Assembly: GCA_002402175.1 (NCBI GenBank)
Contig: NVVJ01000002.1
Coordinates: 15,393 to 79,392 of the forward strand
Origin: SAR86 cluster bacterium
GTDB taxonomy: Bacteria > Pseudomonadota > Gammaproteobacteria > Pseudomonadales > Pseudohongiellaceae
DNA: 64,000 nucleotides
Direction of reading: 5' to 3'
A program made the position numbers and the translations under genes. Numbering within the stretch: the stretch's first letter is position 1; every line of letters begins with the position of its first letter. Shown here piece by piece: positions 47,614 through 57,860 of this stretch. The notes below the pieces were generated by a model. That model ran no database searches. It was given only the letters and a program-made list of their open reading frames with translations, and had not been told where the DNA came from.

Positions 47614-50577
47614 ATGACAGAAGTCCACACCGCTAACGCCGAGCAACAGACAAACGCACCAAAGGAATTACACCCCGCCTTTGAATGGAAACGCAGCGAA
47701 TTAATCCCTTCCCTAAATATAGTAATGGAAGAATATAACCATCGAAAAACAGGGGCTAAGCATTTTCATTTGAGCAGTGATAACCCCGAGAATGTGTTTC
47801 TGGTCGCTTTTCGCACCGTGCCTATGGATTCAACTGGAGTTGCACACATACTTGAACACACCGCTTTGTGCGGCAGCAGCAAATACCCTGTACGCGATCC
47901 TTTTTTCATGATGATTCGGCGTTCACTGAACACCTTTATGAATGCATTTACCAGCAGCGACTGGACTGCTTACCCCTTTGCCAGCAAAAACAGAAAAGAC
48001 TTTAGCAATCTGCTGGCTGTGTACCTAGATGCCGCATTCTTTTCTCGTTTGCACAAACTGGATTTTGCCCAGGAGGGGCATCGACTAGAGTTTTCTGATG
48101 CCAGCAATAGCGATAGCGAACTTCAATACAAAGGTGTTGTTTTCAATGAGATGAAAGGCGCAATGAGCTCCACTAATAGCGTACTTTGGCAGACCCTTAG
48201 CAAATACCTTTTCCCAACTACCACCTACCATTTCAACAGCGGCGGAGAGCCGGACAATATCCCCGATCTTAAATACGAGGAACTGCTAAGCTTTTACAAG
48301 AGTCATTATCACCCAAGTAATTCTGTTTTTATGACTTACGGCGACATACCCGCCTCGGAGCATCATAAGCAATTTGAAGAGCTGGCCTTGTCTTCATTTG
48401 AAAAGCTAGATATTGATATTAAGGTAGGCGATGAAAACAGGTATTTATCGCCTATACGCATCGAAGAATCTTACGCGGCCGACGCCTCCGACAAGCCGCA
48501 AAGCCATGTTGTAGTTGGTTGGCTGCTTGGGCAAAGCACACAACTTGACGAGCTATTTAAAGCCGAATTGCTCTCTAGCGTGCTGCTAGACAACAGTGCA
48601 AATCCATTATTTAAAGTGCTGGAAACTACGGAACTGGGTAGTTCACCCTCCCCTATGTGTGGGCTGGAAGATTCCAATCGAGAAATGAGTTTCATGGCCG
48701 GACTCGAAGGATGTGAAGGCAGCTCAACACTCGAAATAGAAAAACTAATAATAGACACGCTTGAAGAAACTGTTAGAACCGGCATTCCTTTGGAACAGGT
48801 TGAGGCCGCCTTACATCAGGTAGAACTAAATCAGCGAGAGATTTCCGGAGACAGTTATCCTTATGGGCTGCAACTCATTCTTGCAGGCCTTTCCACGGCC
48901 ATGCACCGAGGAGATCCAATAGCGCTTCTTAACATCGACCCGGTACTGGCTCAGCTTCGAGAGGAAATTAAAGACGATAGATTTATCCCTAATCTGATTC
49001 AAGAGTTATTACTTGATAATCCACATCGAATTACACTAACTCTAAACCCTGATCCACAGCTGGCTACTCGGAAGATCAACGCCGAGATTCAAAAACTCGC
49101 CAAAATCAAAAGCGCTCTGAGCGAAGATCAAAAACAGGAAATCATTAATCAGTCATCCAAGCTCGCCAAACGCCAGGAAGAAGACGACGACCCAGGTGTT
49201 CTTCCTAAAGTAGGCTTAGAAGATGTACCGGAAAAAATAACGGAGCCTGCTCGTGTTAGCTTAAAATCTCCCAAAATCGGACTTCCTGTTACCTACTACG
49301 GACAGGGAACCAACGGTCTGTGTTATCAACAAATCATCATGGATTTACCACAACTCGACAGCGAGTTACTTGATATTTTGCCTTTGTATACCAGCTGCCT
49401 GACAGAGCTTGGTGTTGCAGACAAGAACTACGCTGACGTTCAAGCCTGGCAGGCTCAGGTAAGCGGCGGCATTAGCTGCTTCAGTAGCATCAGAAGCAGT
49501 AATGATGATGTACAAAACATCAAGGGCATCATTGCTTTTTCATCCAAGTGCTTAGCAAACAAACATACTCAGCTTAGCGAACTGATGCACGCAACAATTC
49601 AAAATGTACGCTTCGATGAAGACCAGCGTTTGCGAGACCTGATAGAGCAAATTTGCGCACGTAAAGAGAACAGCATAACCGGCCAGGGGCACAGCCTGGC
49701 GATGAGTCTTGCTTCGAGCAAAATGAGCCCAACCGCCCTCTTAAATCACCGCTTTGGAGGCCTTGAAGGCATTGCGCACCTAAAGACATTACGAGATCAG
49801 TTGAATTCAGAACCCGCCCGGATCAAGGTTCTCGATAAGTTTCAGCAATTACATTCTTTGGTGCTTGCCGCCAAAAAAGAATTTCTGCTTATAGCGGAAC
49901 CGGACAATCAAGCAAGTGTAATTAGCGACATTGACAAAATATGGCAAGCTGAGACTAGCAACAACTCTGACAGCAAATTATCACTGCCTTCTATTAGAGA
50001 AACTGTGCGCCAGGCATGGACCACCTCGACCCAGGTGAATTTCTGTGCAAAGGCGTACGCCACTGTTCCATCCAGCCACGAAGACAATGCAAGCCTGCAA
50101 GTACTGGCTGGTTTTTTGAGAAATGGCTTTTTACACCGTACTATTCGCGAACAAGGTGGTGCCTATGGCGGAGGTGCCAGTCAGGATGCCGGCTCTGCCT
50201 CATTTAAGTTCTTTTCTTATCGGGACCCCCGCCTTCAGGAAACTCTAGATGACTTTGATCGTGCTATTGATTGGTTGATGACCAATAAGCATCAACCTCA
50301 TCAACTAGAGGAAGCAATCCTTGGGATTATAGCTAGCATGGACAAACCAGCATCTCCAGCCGGCGAAGCCAAGCAAGCGTACTACAATCATGTTTTTGAC
50401 AGGTCTATTGAGTATAGAATGACCCTTAGAAAACGAATTTTGAATACCACTGTGGACGATCTAAAGCTGGTTGCCGAGCGCTATTTCAAGCCTGAACAAG
50501 CAAGCATTGGCATCATTACTAACAAAGAGCTTGCCGAAGCACTTAATATCCAAGATTTATCCTTGGTGAATTTATAG
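47614..50577 (+). CDS. PreP/CYM1-like M16C zinc metallopeptidase
   Basis: 987 aa, the four-domain size of presequence-protease-type M16C enzymes, which enclose and degrade peptides. The inverted zinc motif HxxEH is HILEHTALCGSSKYPVRDPF near residues 83-102, followed by MMIRRSLNTFMNAFTSSDWT and VVFNEMKGAMSS (second Glu). The long coiled linker region after residue 480 (IQKLAKIKSALSEDQKQEII) and REQGGAYGGGAS near the C-terminus also fit. No signal peptide, so probably cytoplasmic. Starts at ATG 47614. A hairpin terminator lies about 180 bp downstream. Confidence 0.9.
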   Translation: MTEVHTANAEQQTNAPKELHPAFEWKRSELIPSLNIVMEEYNHRKTGAKHFHLSSDNPENVFLVAFRTVPMDSTGVAHILEHTALCGSSKYPVRDPFFMMIRRSLNTFMNAFTSSDWTAYPFASKNRKDFSNLLAVYLDAAFFSRLHKLDFAQEGHRLEFSDASNSDSELQYKGVVFNEMKGAMSSTNSVLWQTLSKYLFPTTTYHFNSGGEPDNIPDLKYEELLSFYKSHYHPSNSVFMTYGDIPASEHHKQFEELALSSFEKLDIDIKVGDENRYLSPIRIEESYAADASDKPQSHVVVGWLLGQSTQLDELFKAELLSSVLLDNSANPLFKVLETTELGSSPSPMCGLEDSNREMSFMAGLEGCEGSSTLEIEKLIIDTLEETVRTGIPLEQVEAALHQVELNQREISGDSYPYGLQLILAGLSTAMHRGDPIALLNIDPVLAQLREEIKDDRFIPNLIQELLLDNPHRITLTLNPDPQLATRKINAEIQKLAKIKSALSEDQKQEIINQSSKLAKRQEEDDDPGVLPKVGLEDVPEKITEPARVSLKSPKIGLPVTYYGQGTNGLCYQQIIMDLPQLDSELLDILPLYTSCLTELGVADKNYADVQAWQAQVSGGISCFSSIRSSNDDVQNIKGIIAFSSKCLANKHTQLSELMHATIQNVRFDEDQRLRDLIEQICARKENSITGQGHSLAMSLASSKMSPTALLNHRFGGLEGIAHLKTLRDQLNSEPARIKVLDKFQQLHSLVLAAKKEFLLIAEPDNQASVISDIDKIWQAETSNNSDSKLSLPSIRETVRQAWTTSTQVNFCAKAYATVPSSHEDNASLQVLAGFLRNGFLHRTIREQGGAYGGGASQDAGSASFKFFSYRDPRLQETLDDFDRAIDWLMTNKHQPHQLEEAILGIIASMDKPASPAGEAKQAYYNHVFDRSIEYRMTLRKRILNTTVDDLKLVAERYFKPEQASIGIITNKELAEALNIQDLSLVNL

Positions 50578-50754
50578 AATATACAGCGAGTTACGGAATA
50601 TGTTTAATCCATATTATATTTTTGTAAATTTAAATGCAAATTATCTAAATTTTCTGGGAACTTTCACTAAACAGTGCAGTCTTATTATGTGTAGGTAGAT
50701 GTAATACAAAATTGTGGGTTTTGTTTCATTTATCTCTCCCTTGATAGTATATTA

Positions 50755-50789
50755 AGCCCAACACCTCTGGTCGTTGGGCTTTCTTTTTT
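50755..50789 (+). terminator. Rho-independent terminator after the M16C peptidase
   Basis: AGCCCAAC-(10 nt)-GTTGGGCT followed by TTCTTTTTT. A perfect 8-bp stem with a T-rich tail. Because the open frame of the next gene extends into this hairpin, it also argues that translation of that gene starts later. Confidence 0.85.
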
Positions 50790-50866
50790 GTTCGATTCCT
50801 ACATTCCAAAATCCCCTTACCTTAATACCTATTGTCGCAATAACAGCTGGCACAATTAATAATGCT

Positions 50867-52033
50867 ATGAATACACCCAGTGCAAAATATGAAGCGACAC
50901 GCGTCACGCTGATTGGCATGTGTCTGGACTTGATACTGGGCTTCGGCAAAATCGCAGGAGGCATGTATACCCAGTCTTTTGCTCTAGTCACAGACGGCAT
51001 CCACTCCCTTACCGATGCTGTCACCGATGTATTTGTGCTAATCGTAGCTCGTATATCCCATTCCGCTCCCGACGAGGAGCATCAATACGGCCATGGCAGG
51101 TTTGAAACTATTGGAACCATTGCCATGGGCATCGTGTTTTTTACGACTGCCGGGATAATTCTATTCGATAGTGTTAATCGGCTTAGGGAAAGTGACTTTT
51201 CCCCTGTTCCAGCTATCGCTGGCGCCGCTATCGCCGCCATTTCCATAGCCAGCAAGGAATGGATATATCACTACACAATGCGCGTCGCCAACCGGCTGAA
51301 CTCTAATTTACTGAAAGCGAACGCGTGGCACAGCCGCAGTGATGCATTTTCGTCTGTGGCCGTCCTAATAGGCATCCTCGCCGCTCAGCAAGGCTATGTC
51401 TGGATGGATATTGTCGCCGCCATGTTTGTCGCCTTAATCATTGCCAAGATAGGCTGGGAGCTGTGTGTTGACAGCCTCAAGGAATTGGTCGATACCGCTG
51501 TTCCCAAGCAGCGTCGTGCTCAGTTTGTATCCTGCATATTAGCGGTTGAGGGAATACTGGAAGTGACGAGTTTGAGAAGTCGTCTGTCCGGAGGAAAAAT
51601 AATTCTGGAAGTCAGGCTGCTGGTTAACCCTCGAATATCGGTTTCAGAGGGTCACCAGCTAGGCGAAACTGTTAGTAAATCTCTAACCGGACAATTTGCC
51701 GATATATCGGAAGTGCTGGCGCATATCGACCCGGTAACTCACGACGACAATAACGCTACACAGGCTAATTTATCTGAGCTTCCACAACGAGCAGAAATCA
51801 TCGAACGCGTTAAGCATAACTGGCGGGCATTGCTTGATGATAACGATATCGAGTCTATCGACCTTCATTATCTAGGCAGCGGCATTGAAATAGACCTGAC
51901 ACTGAATCGAGACACTGTTTCGCCACAGCTGGCATCTGATCTTGAATCTTCGCTTCACACTATACGTTGCATCACATGCCTGCGAATTTTTCACAAGCTA
52001 TACGAATCGAACCCCACTCAAACGCCGACCTGA
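50867..52033 (+). CDS. Cation diffusion facilitator (CDF) family metal efflux transporter
   Basis: 388 aa from ATG 50867; the frame is open from 50774, but that point lies inside the preceding terminator. Expected to exchange Zn2+, Fe2+ or similar ions for protons at the inner membrane. The six-segment domain has the metal-site residues in ALVTDGIHSLTDAVTDVFVL (HxxxD type) and NAWHSRSDAFSSVAVLIG (HxxxD), with HQYGHGRFETIG between, followed by a cytoplasmic C-terminal domain (LRSRLSGGKIILEVRLLV). The C-terminal domain is longer than in small CDFs, with an extra alpha-beta unit from about 310 onward. Metal specificity cannot be told. Confidence 0.87.
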   Translation: MNTPSAKYEATRVTLIGMCLDLILGFGKIAGGMYTQSFALVTDGIHSLTDAVTDVFVLIVARISHSAPDEEHQYGHGRFETIGTIAMGIVFFTTAGIILFDSVNRLRESDFSPVPAIAGAAIAAISIASKEWIYHYTMRVANRLNSNLLKANAWHSRSDAFSSVAVLIGILAAQQGYVWMDIVAAMFVALIIAKIGWELCVDSLKELVDTAVPKQRRAQFVSCILAVEGILEVTSLRSRLSGGKIILEVRLLVNPRISVSEGHQLGETVSKSLTGQFADISEVLAHIDPVTHDDNNATQANLSELPQRAEIIERVKHNWRALLDDNDIESIDLHYLGSGIEIDLTLNRDTVSPQLASDLESSLHTIRCITCLRIFHKLYESNPTQTPT

Positions 52034-52176
52034 GCCGCGACACCACGGTCGTTCTAAGCCGCCAGAAAGTACTTACAAATGCCATGGTTTTCCCTATACT
52101 AGATACGCTCTTGATTTGGCGACTTAGGGACGCCAAAGTCAGAATTAACCAGCGAAGCCGATATTAACGACGTACA

Positions 52177-53961
52177 ATGAAACCGACCAATACCGACGAC
52201 CCTAGCTACTTCCACAAAGTAGTAGACTGCCAGTGGGCATGCCCTGCTCACACGCCTGTTCCCGAATATATTAGACTCATTGCTGAAAAACGCTATACCG
52301 ATGCCTACATGATTAATTGGCATTCGAATGTGTTTCCTGGAATCCTCGGACGCACCTGCGACAGACCTTGTGAACCAGCTTGTCGGCGGGGCCGAATAGA
52401 AGAACAACCTGTTGCCATCTGTCGATTAAAGCGCGTAGCTGCAGACTACAAATCAGATATTCGCGATCGCATTCCTGAAGTGCCTAAGAAAAAAAATGGT
52501 AAGCACATAGCTTTAATAGGAGCCGGCCCTGCCGCGCTTACTGTTGCACGCGACTTACTACCACTAGGATACGAAATAACTCTGTTCGAGCGAGACGCCG
52601 TAAGTGGTGGCGCCATGCGTACACAAATCCCCAGATTCAGACTCCCTATAGAAGTGCTAAACGAAGAACTGAATTACGTTCTCGACATGGGGGTGAATTG
52701 CCGTTTCGGCGAAGAAATAACCAGCATGAAATCTGTGATGAGCGAAGGCTACGACGCCATTTTTATTGGAACCGGCGCACCGCTGGGAAAATGGCTAGAC
52801 TTACCTGGACATAGTGACGCCGCTGACAATATACATACCGGCATTGAATGGCTTGCGAATGTTGCTTTTGAGCATGTCACATCAATTGGCAAAAAAGTAA
52901 TAGTGCTTGGCGGTGGAAATACAGCCATGGACTGCTGCCGAACCTCCAAACGAATCGGCGGCAAAGACGTTTCGGTTGTTGTACGCAGCGGTTTTGATGA
53001 CATGAAAGCATCTCCCTGGGAAATAGAAGATGCAATAGCTGAAGATATTCCCATTCTTAATTTTCACGTTCCAAAACGGTATATAGTTGAGAATGGCAAA
53101 CTAGTTGCAATGGAGTTTGAAAAGGTAAGGAAGGAAGTTGACGAGAACGGCCGACGCCAGTTAATTCCAACCGGGGAAGAGCCGGCAATAATACCTTGTG
53201 ACGATGTGATTTGCGCCATAGGACAGGAAAATAGCTTTCCCTGGATTGAGCGCGACCTCGGCATTGAGTTCGACAAGTGGGAAGTCCCCGTTCTCAACAA
53301 AGCCACCTACCAGTCGACGCATGAAAATGTATTTTTTGGTGGTGACGCCGCATTCGGACCAGACAATATAATCACTGCCGTTGCACACGGTCACGATGCC
53401 GCCGTTTCTATTCACATGAGTTGCGAGGGCCAGGACATAAATAGACGACCTGACCCCTTAACAAATCTTAGCAGTCAGAAAATGGGTATCCATCAATGGT
53501 CCTATGATAATGATATTAGTGCCGACTTTAGGTTTGCCGTGCCGCATGCCGACAAAGAACAAACCTTAAACGATATAAACGTTGAAGTAGAACTTGGCTT
53601 TGACGAACAGCTAGCCCTTAATGAAACTCAGCGTTGCCTGAATTGCGACGTACAAACAGTCTTTACCGATAAATTATGTATTGAGTGTGACGCCTGTGTC
53701 GACATCTGCCCTACTGACTGCATAACCTTTACGCAAAATAGCGAGGAAAGTGAGCTGCGCCTAGACATGCTGTCGCCAGCTGAAAACACAGAGCAGGACT
53801 TGTATGTTTCAGGCACTTTGACCACAGGTCGAATTATGGCTAAAAATGAAGACCTATGCCTACACTGCGGCCTCTGTGCAGAACGCTGCCCTACTAACGC
53901 CTGGGATATGCACAAGTATTTATTTAACACAGCCAAGGCTCAAGATTCATGTCAGAGCTAA
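52177..53961 (+). CDS. FAD-dependent NAD(P)H oxidoreductase subunit with 4Fe-4S domains
   Basis: 594 aa. The N-terminal part is like the small subunit of glutamate synthase: a Cys cluster (CQWACPAHTPVPEYI ... GRTCDRPCEPACRRG), then an FAD loop ALIGAGPAALTVARDL and an NAD(P) loop VIVLGGGNTAMDCCR. The C-terminus carries two ferredoxin-like clusters, CIECDACVDICPTDC and CLHCGLCAERCP. It overlaps the next gene by 13 bp and is the first of three genes, so it is probably the electron partner that links the 2-oxoacid oxidoreductase to NAD(P)H in place of free ferredoxin. Starts at ATG 52177. Confidence 0.85.
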   Translation: MKPTNTDDPSYFHKVVDCQWACPAHTPVPEYIRLIAEKRYTDAYMINWHSNVFPGILGRTCDRPCEPACRRGRIEEQPVAICRLKRVAADYKSDIRDRIPEVPKKKNGKHIALIGAGPAALTVARDLLPLGYEITLFERDAVSGGAMRTQIPRFRLPIEVLNEELNYVLDMGVNCRFGEEITSMKSVMSEGYDAIFIGTGAPLGKWLDLPGHSDAADNIHTGIEWLANVAFEHVTSIGKKVIVLGGGNTAMDCCRTSKRIGGKDVSVVVRSGFDDMKASPWEIEDAIAEDIPILNFHVPKRYIVENGKLVAMEFEKVRKEVDENGRRQLIPTGEEPAIIPCDDVICAIGQENSFPWIERDLGIEFDKWEVPVLNKATYQSTHENVFFGGDAAFGPDNIITAVAHGHDAAVSIHMSCEGQDINRRPDPLTNLSSQKMGIHQWSYDNDISADFRFAVPHADKEQTLNDINVEVELGFDEQLALNETQRCLNCDVQTVFTDKLCIECDACVDICPTDCITFTQNSEESELRLDMLSPAENTEQDLYVSGTLTTGRIMAKNEDLCLHCGLCAERCPTNAWDMHKYLFNTAKAQDSCQS

Positions 53962-55805
53962 TTCAAACCTCAAAAGTAAGCAGCATTACTCGAACCAATG
54001 ATTTCGTAGTGAAGTTTGCAAACATCAATGGCTCAGGCTCTGCCAGCGCAAATAATATGTTTGCCAAGTCCATTTTTCGTATGGGCATTCCGGTAAGCCC
54101 ACACAATATATTTCCTTCTAATATACAGGGCCTTCCTACCTGGTATGAAGTGCGAGTAAACGAGGATGGGTATCTCGGTCGTCGTGAGGGAATAGATTTG
54201 ATGGTTGCAATGAACGAGCAGACCATCAAAAAAGACATCGACAGCGTAGTACCCGGCGGCTATGTTCTTTACGATTCGTCTAAGACATTGGCAAACGAAC
54301 TTCTTCGAGATGATGTCAACTATCTGCCAATACCATTAAAAGACATTTGTTTAAGAGAGTTTGAAAGCCCAACACAGCGACAGCTATTCAAGAACATAGT
54401 CTACGTAGGCGCTCTGTCTGCATTTTTAAATATCGATTTTAAAATTCTTACGGAAATGGTCAGCGATCAATTTCGTGGCAAAGAAAAACTCATACTTCCA
54501 AATATCCACGCTCTTGAGTTAGGCCATCATTATGCGAGTGACAATTTTGATTGTCCTTTAACTTTACGGCTGGAAAAAAGCGATAAAAATGCAAATAAAA
54601 TACTAATGGATGGCAACACCGCCATTGGTCTTGGGTGTGTGTATGGCGGCGCCACTGTGGCGGCATGGTACCCACTTACACCATCGACGTCAGTCGTTGA
54701 TAGTTTTGGAAAATATTGCAAACGGCTTCGTATCGACCCGGGCAGTGGCAAAAAGAAATACTCAATAGTTCAGGCTGAAGATGAACTGTCTGCTATTGGG
54801 ATTGCTATAGGTGCTGGGTGGAATGGCGCCCGTGCATTCACAGCAACAAGCGGCCCCGGCATATCACTCATGCAGGAATTCATGGGGCTCGCCTATTTCT
54901 CTGAAGTACCCGTTGTTATTTTCAACATACAAAGAGTCGGGCCGTCTACTGGCATGCCTACTCGTAGTCAACAAGGCGATCTGCTTAGTTGTGCCTATGC
55001 CTCTCACGGAGACAGCAAACATATTCTGTTATTTCCATCGACTCCAAAAGAATGCTTCGAAGATGCCACTGCCGCATTTGACTTGGCCGATCGATTGCAA
55101 ACGCCAATAATCGTTATGAGTGATCTTGAATTAGGCATGAATGAACAAATTTGCGACCCACTATCCTGGGATGACAACCGCGAATACGACCGAGGAAAAG
55201 TCTTAAACGCTGAACAATTAGAAGACATTGAAAAATTCGGGCGCTATCTTGATTCCGATGGTGATGGCATTCCGTATCGCACTTACCCAGGCACCCATGC
55301 AAGCAAAGGAAGTTACTTTACTCGTGGTAGCTCTCATGATGCTTATGCCGCTTACACAGAAGATGGAAGCATCTATGCAGAGGTCATGGACAGGCTGGTT
55401 CTAAAATTCAAGACGGCATTGAATTACTTACCTCAGCCGGTAGTATCTACGCACACGAACAGCAAGTTCGGCATACTTTTTTTAGGAACTACAATAAGCG
55501 CAATGCAGGAGGCGCTTGATATGCTCGCTAAAAAGGGCATTACATTAGACACCATGCGAATCAGAGCCTTTCCTTTTCACGAGAATGTTACACAATTTAT
55601 TGACAACCATGAGCTCACCTATGTCGTTGAGCAGAACCGAGATGCGCAACTAAAAAGCCTGCTTAAAATTGAATGTAATGCCAATGAAGAGAAAATGCAC
55701 TCCATTCTTAGTTACGACGGAGTGCTACCAACAGCACAACATATTGAACAGGGAATACTGGAGTCTATGCAACAACTTCAATCGGATGACAAAATCCCTG
55801 CATAA
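53949..55805 (+). CDS. 2-oxoacid:acceptor oxidoreductase, fused gamma-alpha subunit (KorA-like)
   Basis: 618 aa. Residues about 20-190 are the gamma-type domain (KFANINGSGSASANNMFAK) and about 205-600 the alpha-type pyrimidine-binding part (GNTAIGLGCVYGGATVAAWYPLTPSTSVVD, FTATSGPGISLMQEFMGLAY, RVGPSTGMPTRSQQGDL), the fused layout of bacterial 2-oxoglutarate or related 2-oxoacid oxidoreductases. Together with the beta subunit it should decarboxylate a 2-oxoacid to the acyl-CoA and pass electrons on. The ATG lies inside the end of the upstream FAD gene (translational coupling). The exact substrate cannot be read from the sequence. Confidence 0.88.
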   Translation: MSELIQTSKVSSITRTNDFVVKFANINGSGSASANNMFAKSIFRMGIPVSPHNIFPSNIQGLPTWYEVRVNEDGYLGRREGIDLMVAMNEQTIKKDIDSVVPGGYVLYDSSKTLANELLRDDVNYLPIPLKDICLREFESPTQRQLFKNIVYVGALSAFLNIDFKILTEMVSDQFRGKEKLILPNIHALELGHHYASDNFDCPLTLRLEKSDKNANKILMDGNTAIGLGCVYGGATVAAWYPLTPSTSVVDSFGKYCKRLRIDPGSGKKKYSIVQAEDELSAIGIAIGAGWNGARAFTATSGPGISLMQEFMGLAYFSEVPVVIFNIQRVGPSTGMPTRSQQGDLLSCAYASHGDSKHILLFPSTPKECFEDATAAFDLADRLQTPIIVMSDLELGMNEQICDPLSWDDNREYDRGKVLNAEQLEDIEKFGRYLDSDGDGIPYRTYPGTHASKGSYFTRGSSHDAYAAYTEDGSIYAEVMDRLVLKFKTALNYLPQPVVSTHTNSKFGILFLGTTISAMQEALDMLAKKGITLDTMRIRAFPFHENVTQFIDNHELTYVVEQNRDAQLKSLLKIECNANEEKMHSILSYDGVLPTAQHIEQGILESMQQLQSDDKIPA

Positions 55806-55876
55806 GAAATTACTGCATAGACACCAGGCATGAACAAACGTGCAAGCGCGCTAACTAACAGAGCAAAGCTGAAATT

Positions 55877-56932
55877 ATGAGCTATATCAATAAGCCAAAG
55901 TTCAAACATCCTCAATTGCAAACCAATGACATTGGTCTGACACGTCGCGACTATGAAGGCACTTTAACAACACTCTGTGGCGGTTGCGGCCACGATTCCA
56001 TCAGCGCCGCCATTATTCAAGCTTCAGCTGAAATGTCGTTAGAGCCTCATCGTATTGCTAAAATTTCCGGCATTGGTTGTTCGTCTAAAATTCCCTCCTA
56101 CTTCCTTAGTAAAGCTCACGGCTTTAATTCGGTTCACGGACGGATGCCTTCTGTTGCAACCGGGGCAAATATTGCCAATAAGGAACTTAGCTATATAGGA
56201 ATTTCAGGCGATGGCGACAGTGCATCCATTGGCCTTGGACAGTTCTGTCATATTGTAAGAAGACGAGTCAACATGCTATATATTGTGGCTAATAACGGAA
56301 CGTACGGATTGACAAAAGGCCAATTATCGGCAACGGCAGACCTTGGCTCCAGAACCAAATCTGGCGAAGAAAGCCTGTTCGACAATATCGATTTGGCAAC
56401 GCTGGCGATTGAACTAGGCGCCAGCTTCGTTGCAAGAAGCTTCTCTGGAGACAAAAAACAACTTGTGCCATTGATACAAGCTGGGCTCACTCATAAAGGT
56501 TTCGCATTTATTGATGTGGTTTCTCCCTGCGTTACTTTTAACAATACAGACCTTTCTACCCACGGGTACAAAAATACATGGGAAAACCATATAGTATTGA
56601 GCGAGGTTGATTTTGTTCCCATGCGCGAAGAAATCACTACTAGCTATGCCCCCGGCAAAGAAAAAGAAATTACTCTACATGATGGCTCTGTAATTCATCT
56701 ACACAAGACCGGCAGCAATTACGACCCAATGGACAAAGAAAATGCACTGCACCACATTAACGCATACAAAAAACAAGGAAAAATAGCCACTGGCCTGTTG
56801 TACATAAACCAGACTACTTCTGACCTACATGAGCTTCAGGATACGGTAGACAAGCCATTTAACAGCCTCGGCTGCCACGAGCTTTGCCCTGGCGACGAAG
56901 CACTTGGTGACATTAACAACACATTCAGATAA
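55877..56932 (+). CDS. 2-oxoacid:acceptor oxidoreductase, beta subunit (KorB-like)
   Basis: 351 aa. It holds thiamine diphosphate and one [4Fe-4S] cluster. Cluster cysteines: Cys34 and Cys37 (LCGGCGHD), Cys68 (GIGCSSK) and the later one in SPCVTFN. The ThDP motif is GDGDSASIGLGQF through VANNGTYGLTKGQ (GDG ... NN). HGRMPSVATGANIAN is also typical of KorB/PorB. It follows the alpha subunit by 71 bp. The gene ends convergent to djlA; the short GCGAAT-TAGC-ATTCGC hairpin at 56944-56959 lacks a T-tract. Confidence 0.9.
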   Translation: MSYINKPKFKHPQLQTNDIGLTRRDYEGTLTTLCGGCGHDSISAAIIQASAEMSLEPHRIAKISGIGCSSKIPSYFLSKAHGFNSVHGRMPSVATGANIANKELSYIGISGDGDSASIGLGQFCHIVRRRVNMLYIVANNGTYGLTKGQLSATADLGSRTKSGEESLFDNIDLATLAIELGASFVARSFSGDKKQLVPLIQAGLTHKGFAFIDVVSPCVTFNNTDLSTHGYKNTWENHIVLSEVDFVPMREEITTSYAPGKEKEITLHDGSVIHLHKTGSNYDPMDKENALHHINAYKKQGKIATGLLYINQTTSDLHELQDTVDKPFNSLGCHELCPGDEALGDINNTFR

Positions 56933-56972
56933 TTTTAGTAACTGCGAATTAGCATTCGCCAAATCCTGCAAC

Positions 56973-57755
56973 CTATTTTCTCTGCTCTTTGATTAACTCA
57001 TATGCGGCTTTTATTTCCTGAGTCTTTTGTGTAGCAATACCTATCATTTCTTCCGGCAAACCTTTAGCTACCAATTTATCTGGATGATGTTGATTCATTT
57101 GCCTTCGATAAGCTTTCTTTAGTTCTGCATTATCGCAATTTTTGGCAATTCCTAACAATTCGTAAGCGGCTGATAATTTTTCTTCAATAGGTTTTTCACC
57201 TTGAAAATGAGCTTGCCCAGAGAGCCGGCCCATTAACTCTTTGAACTGCTGATGAGAATATCCAAGGTCGCCTGCAATATTTTCTAAAAAACGCTGCTCG
57301 GAAACATCCAGACGTCCATCTGCAAATGCGGTAGCAACAACTATCTCCAGAAACATCTGAATTAAATTACGTCGCCTGAAACATTCTTGCTTAAATTGAG
57401 CCAACACTTCGTGAACAGGAAAGTCCGCTTGCTTACCTGCATTGAAAAGCTTCATCGCCACCGATCGCTGCTGCTTGTTAAGCCGCATCTGCTGCATGAC
57501 CTGTTCAGCCATGGCTATTTCATCTTTAGTGACTTTGCCGTCTGCTTTTGCAACATAGCCCATGATTGCAAATGTGGTAGTAAAAAATACCGATTGCACT
57601 CTCTCTGTCGCACCCAGGCCTAAACCGCTATCGAGGCTTAGATTATTAAGACCATTATCAAAATAATTCCCTAGGGACGCCCCCAGCAGCGCGCCGAGCG
57701 GCCCACCCATCATAAAACCAAACGTGCCACCTACAACTTTTCCCCACCAACTCAT
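56973..57755 (-). CDS. djlA: Co-chaperone DjlA (TerB and J domains)
   Basis: 260 aa. It starts MSWWGKVVGGTFGFMMGGPLG with a glycine-rich membrane-inserting segment, as in DjlA. A TerB-like helical domain lies about 55-165 (YVAKADGKVTKDEIAMAEQV and FADGRLDVSEQRFLENIA). A C-terminal J domain starts near 195 with YELLGIAKNCDNAELKKAYR and has the HPD motif (QMNQHHPDKLVAKG) needed to stimulate DnaK. Starts at ATG 57755. Confidence 0.93.
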   Translation of the reverse strand: MSWWGKVVGGTFGFMMGGPLGALLGASLGNYFDNGLNNLSLDSGLGLGATERVQSVFFTTTFAIMGYVAKADGKVTKDEIAMAEQVMQQMRLNKQQRSVAMKLFNAGKQADFPVHEVLAQFKQECFRRRNLIQMFLEIVVATAFADGRLDVSEQRFLENIAGDLGYSHQQFKELMGRLSGQAHFQGEKPIEEKLSAAYELLGIAKNCDNAELKKAYRRQMNQHHPDKLVAKGLPEEMIGIATQKTQEIKAAYELIKEQRK

Positions 57756-57860
57756 AATTTAATTCTCTGCTTGATCATTGTTTTCTCACACATGATTCTT
57801 GATACTTAATAGCTACACAGCCTCTCGATAAAGGTATGTGTGTTTGGCAATTGAAGTTTG

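Noticed and set aside
50774-50866. Extended N-terminus of the CDF transporter
   Set aside because: The codons lie within and just after a terminator hairpin; ATG 50867 fits the family start better.
56944-56959. Hairpin GCGAAT-TAGC-ATTCGC between korB-like and djlA as a terminator
   Set aside because: No T-tract follows on either strand and the stem is only 6 bp.
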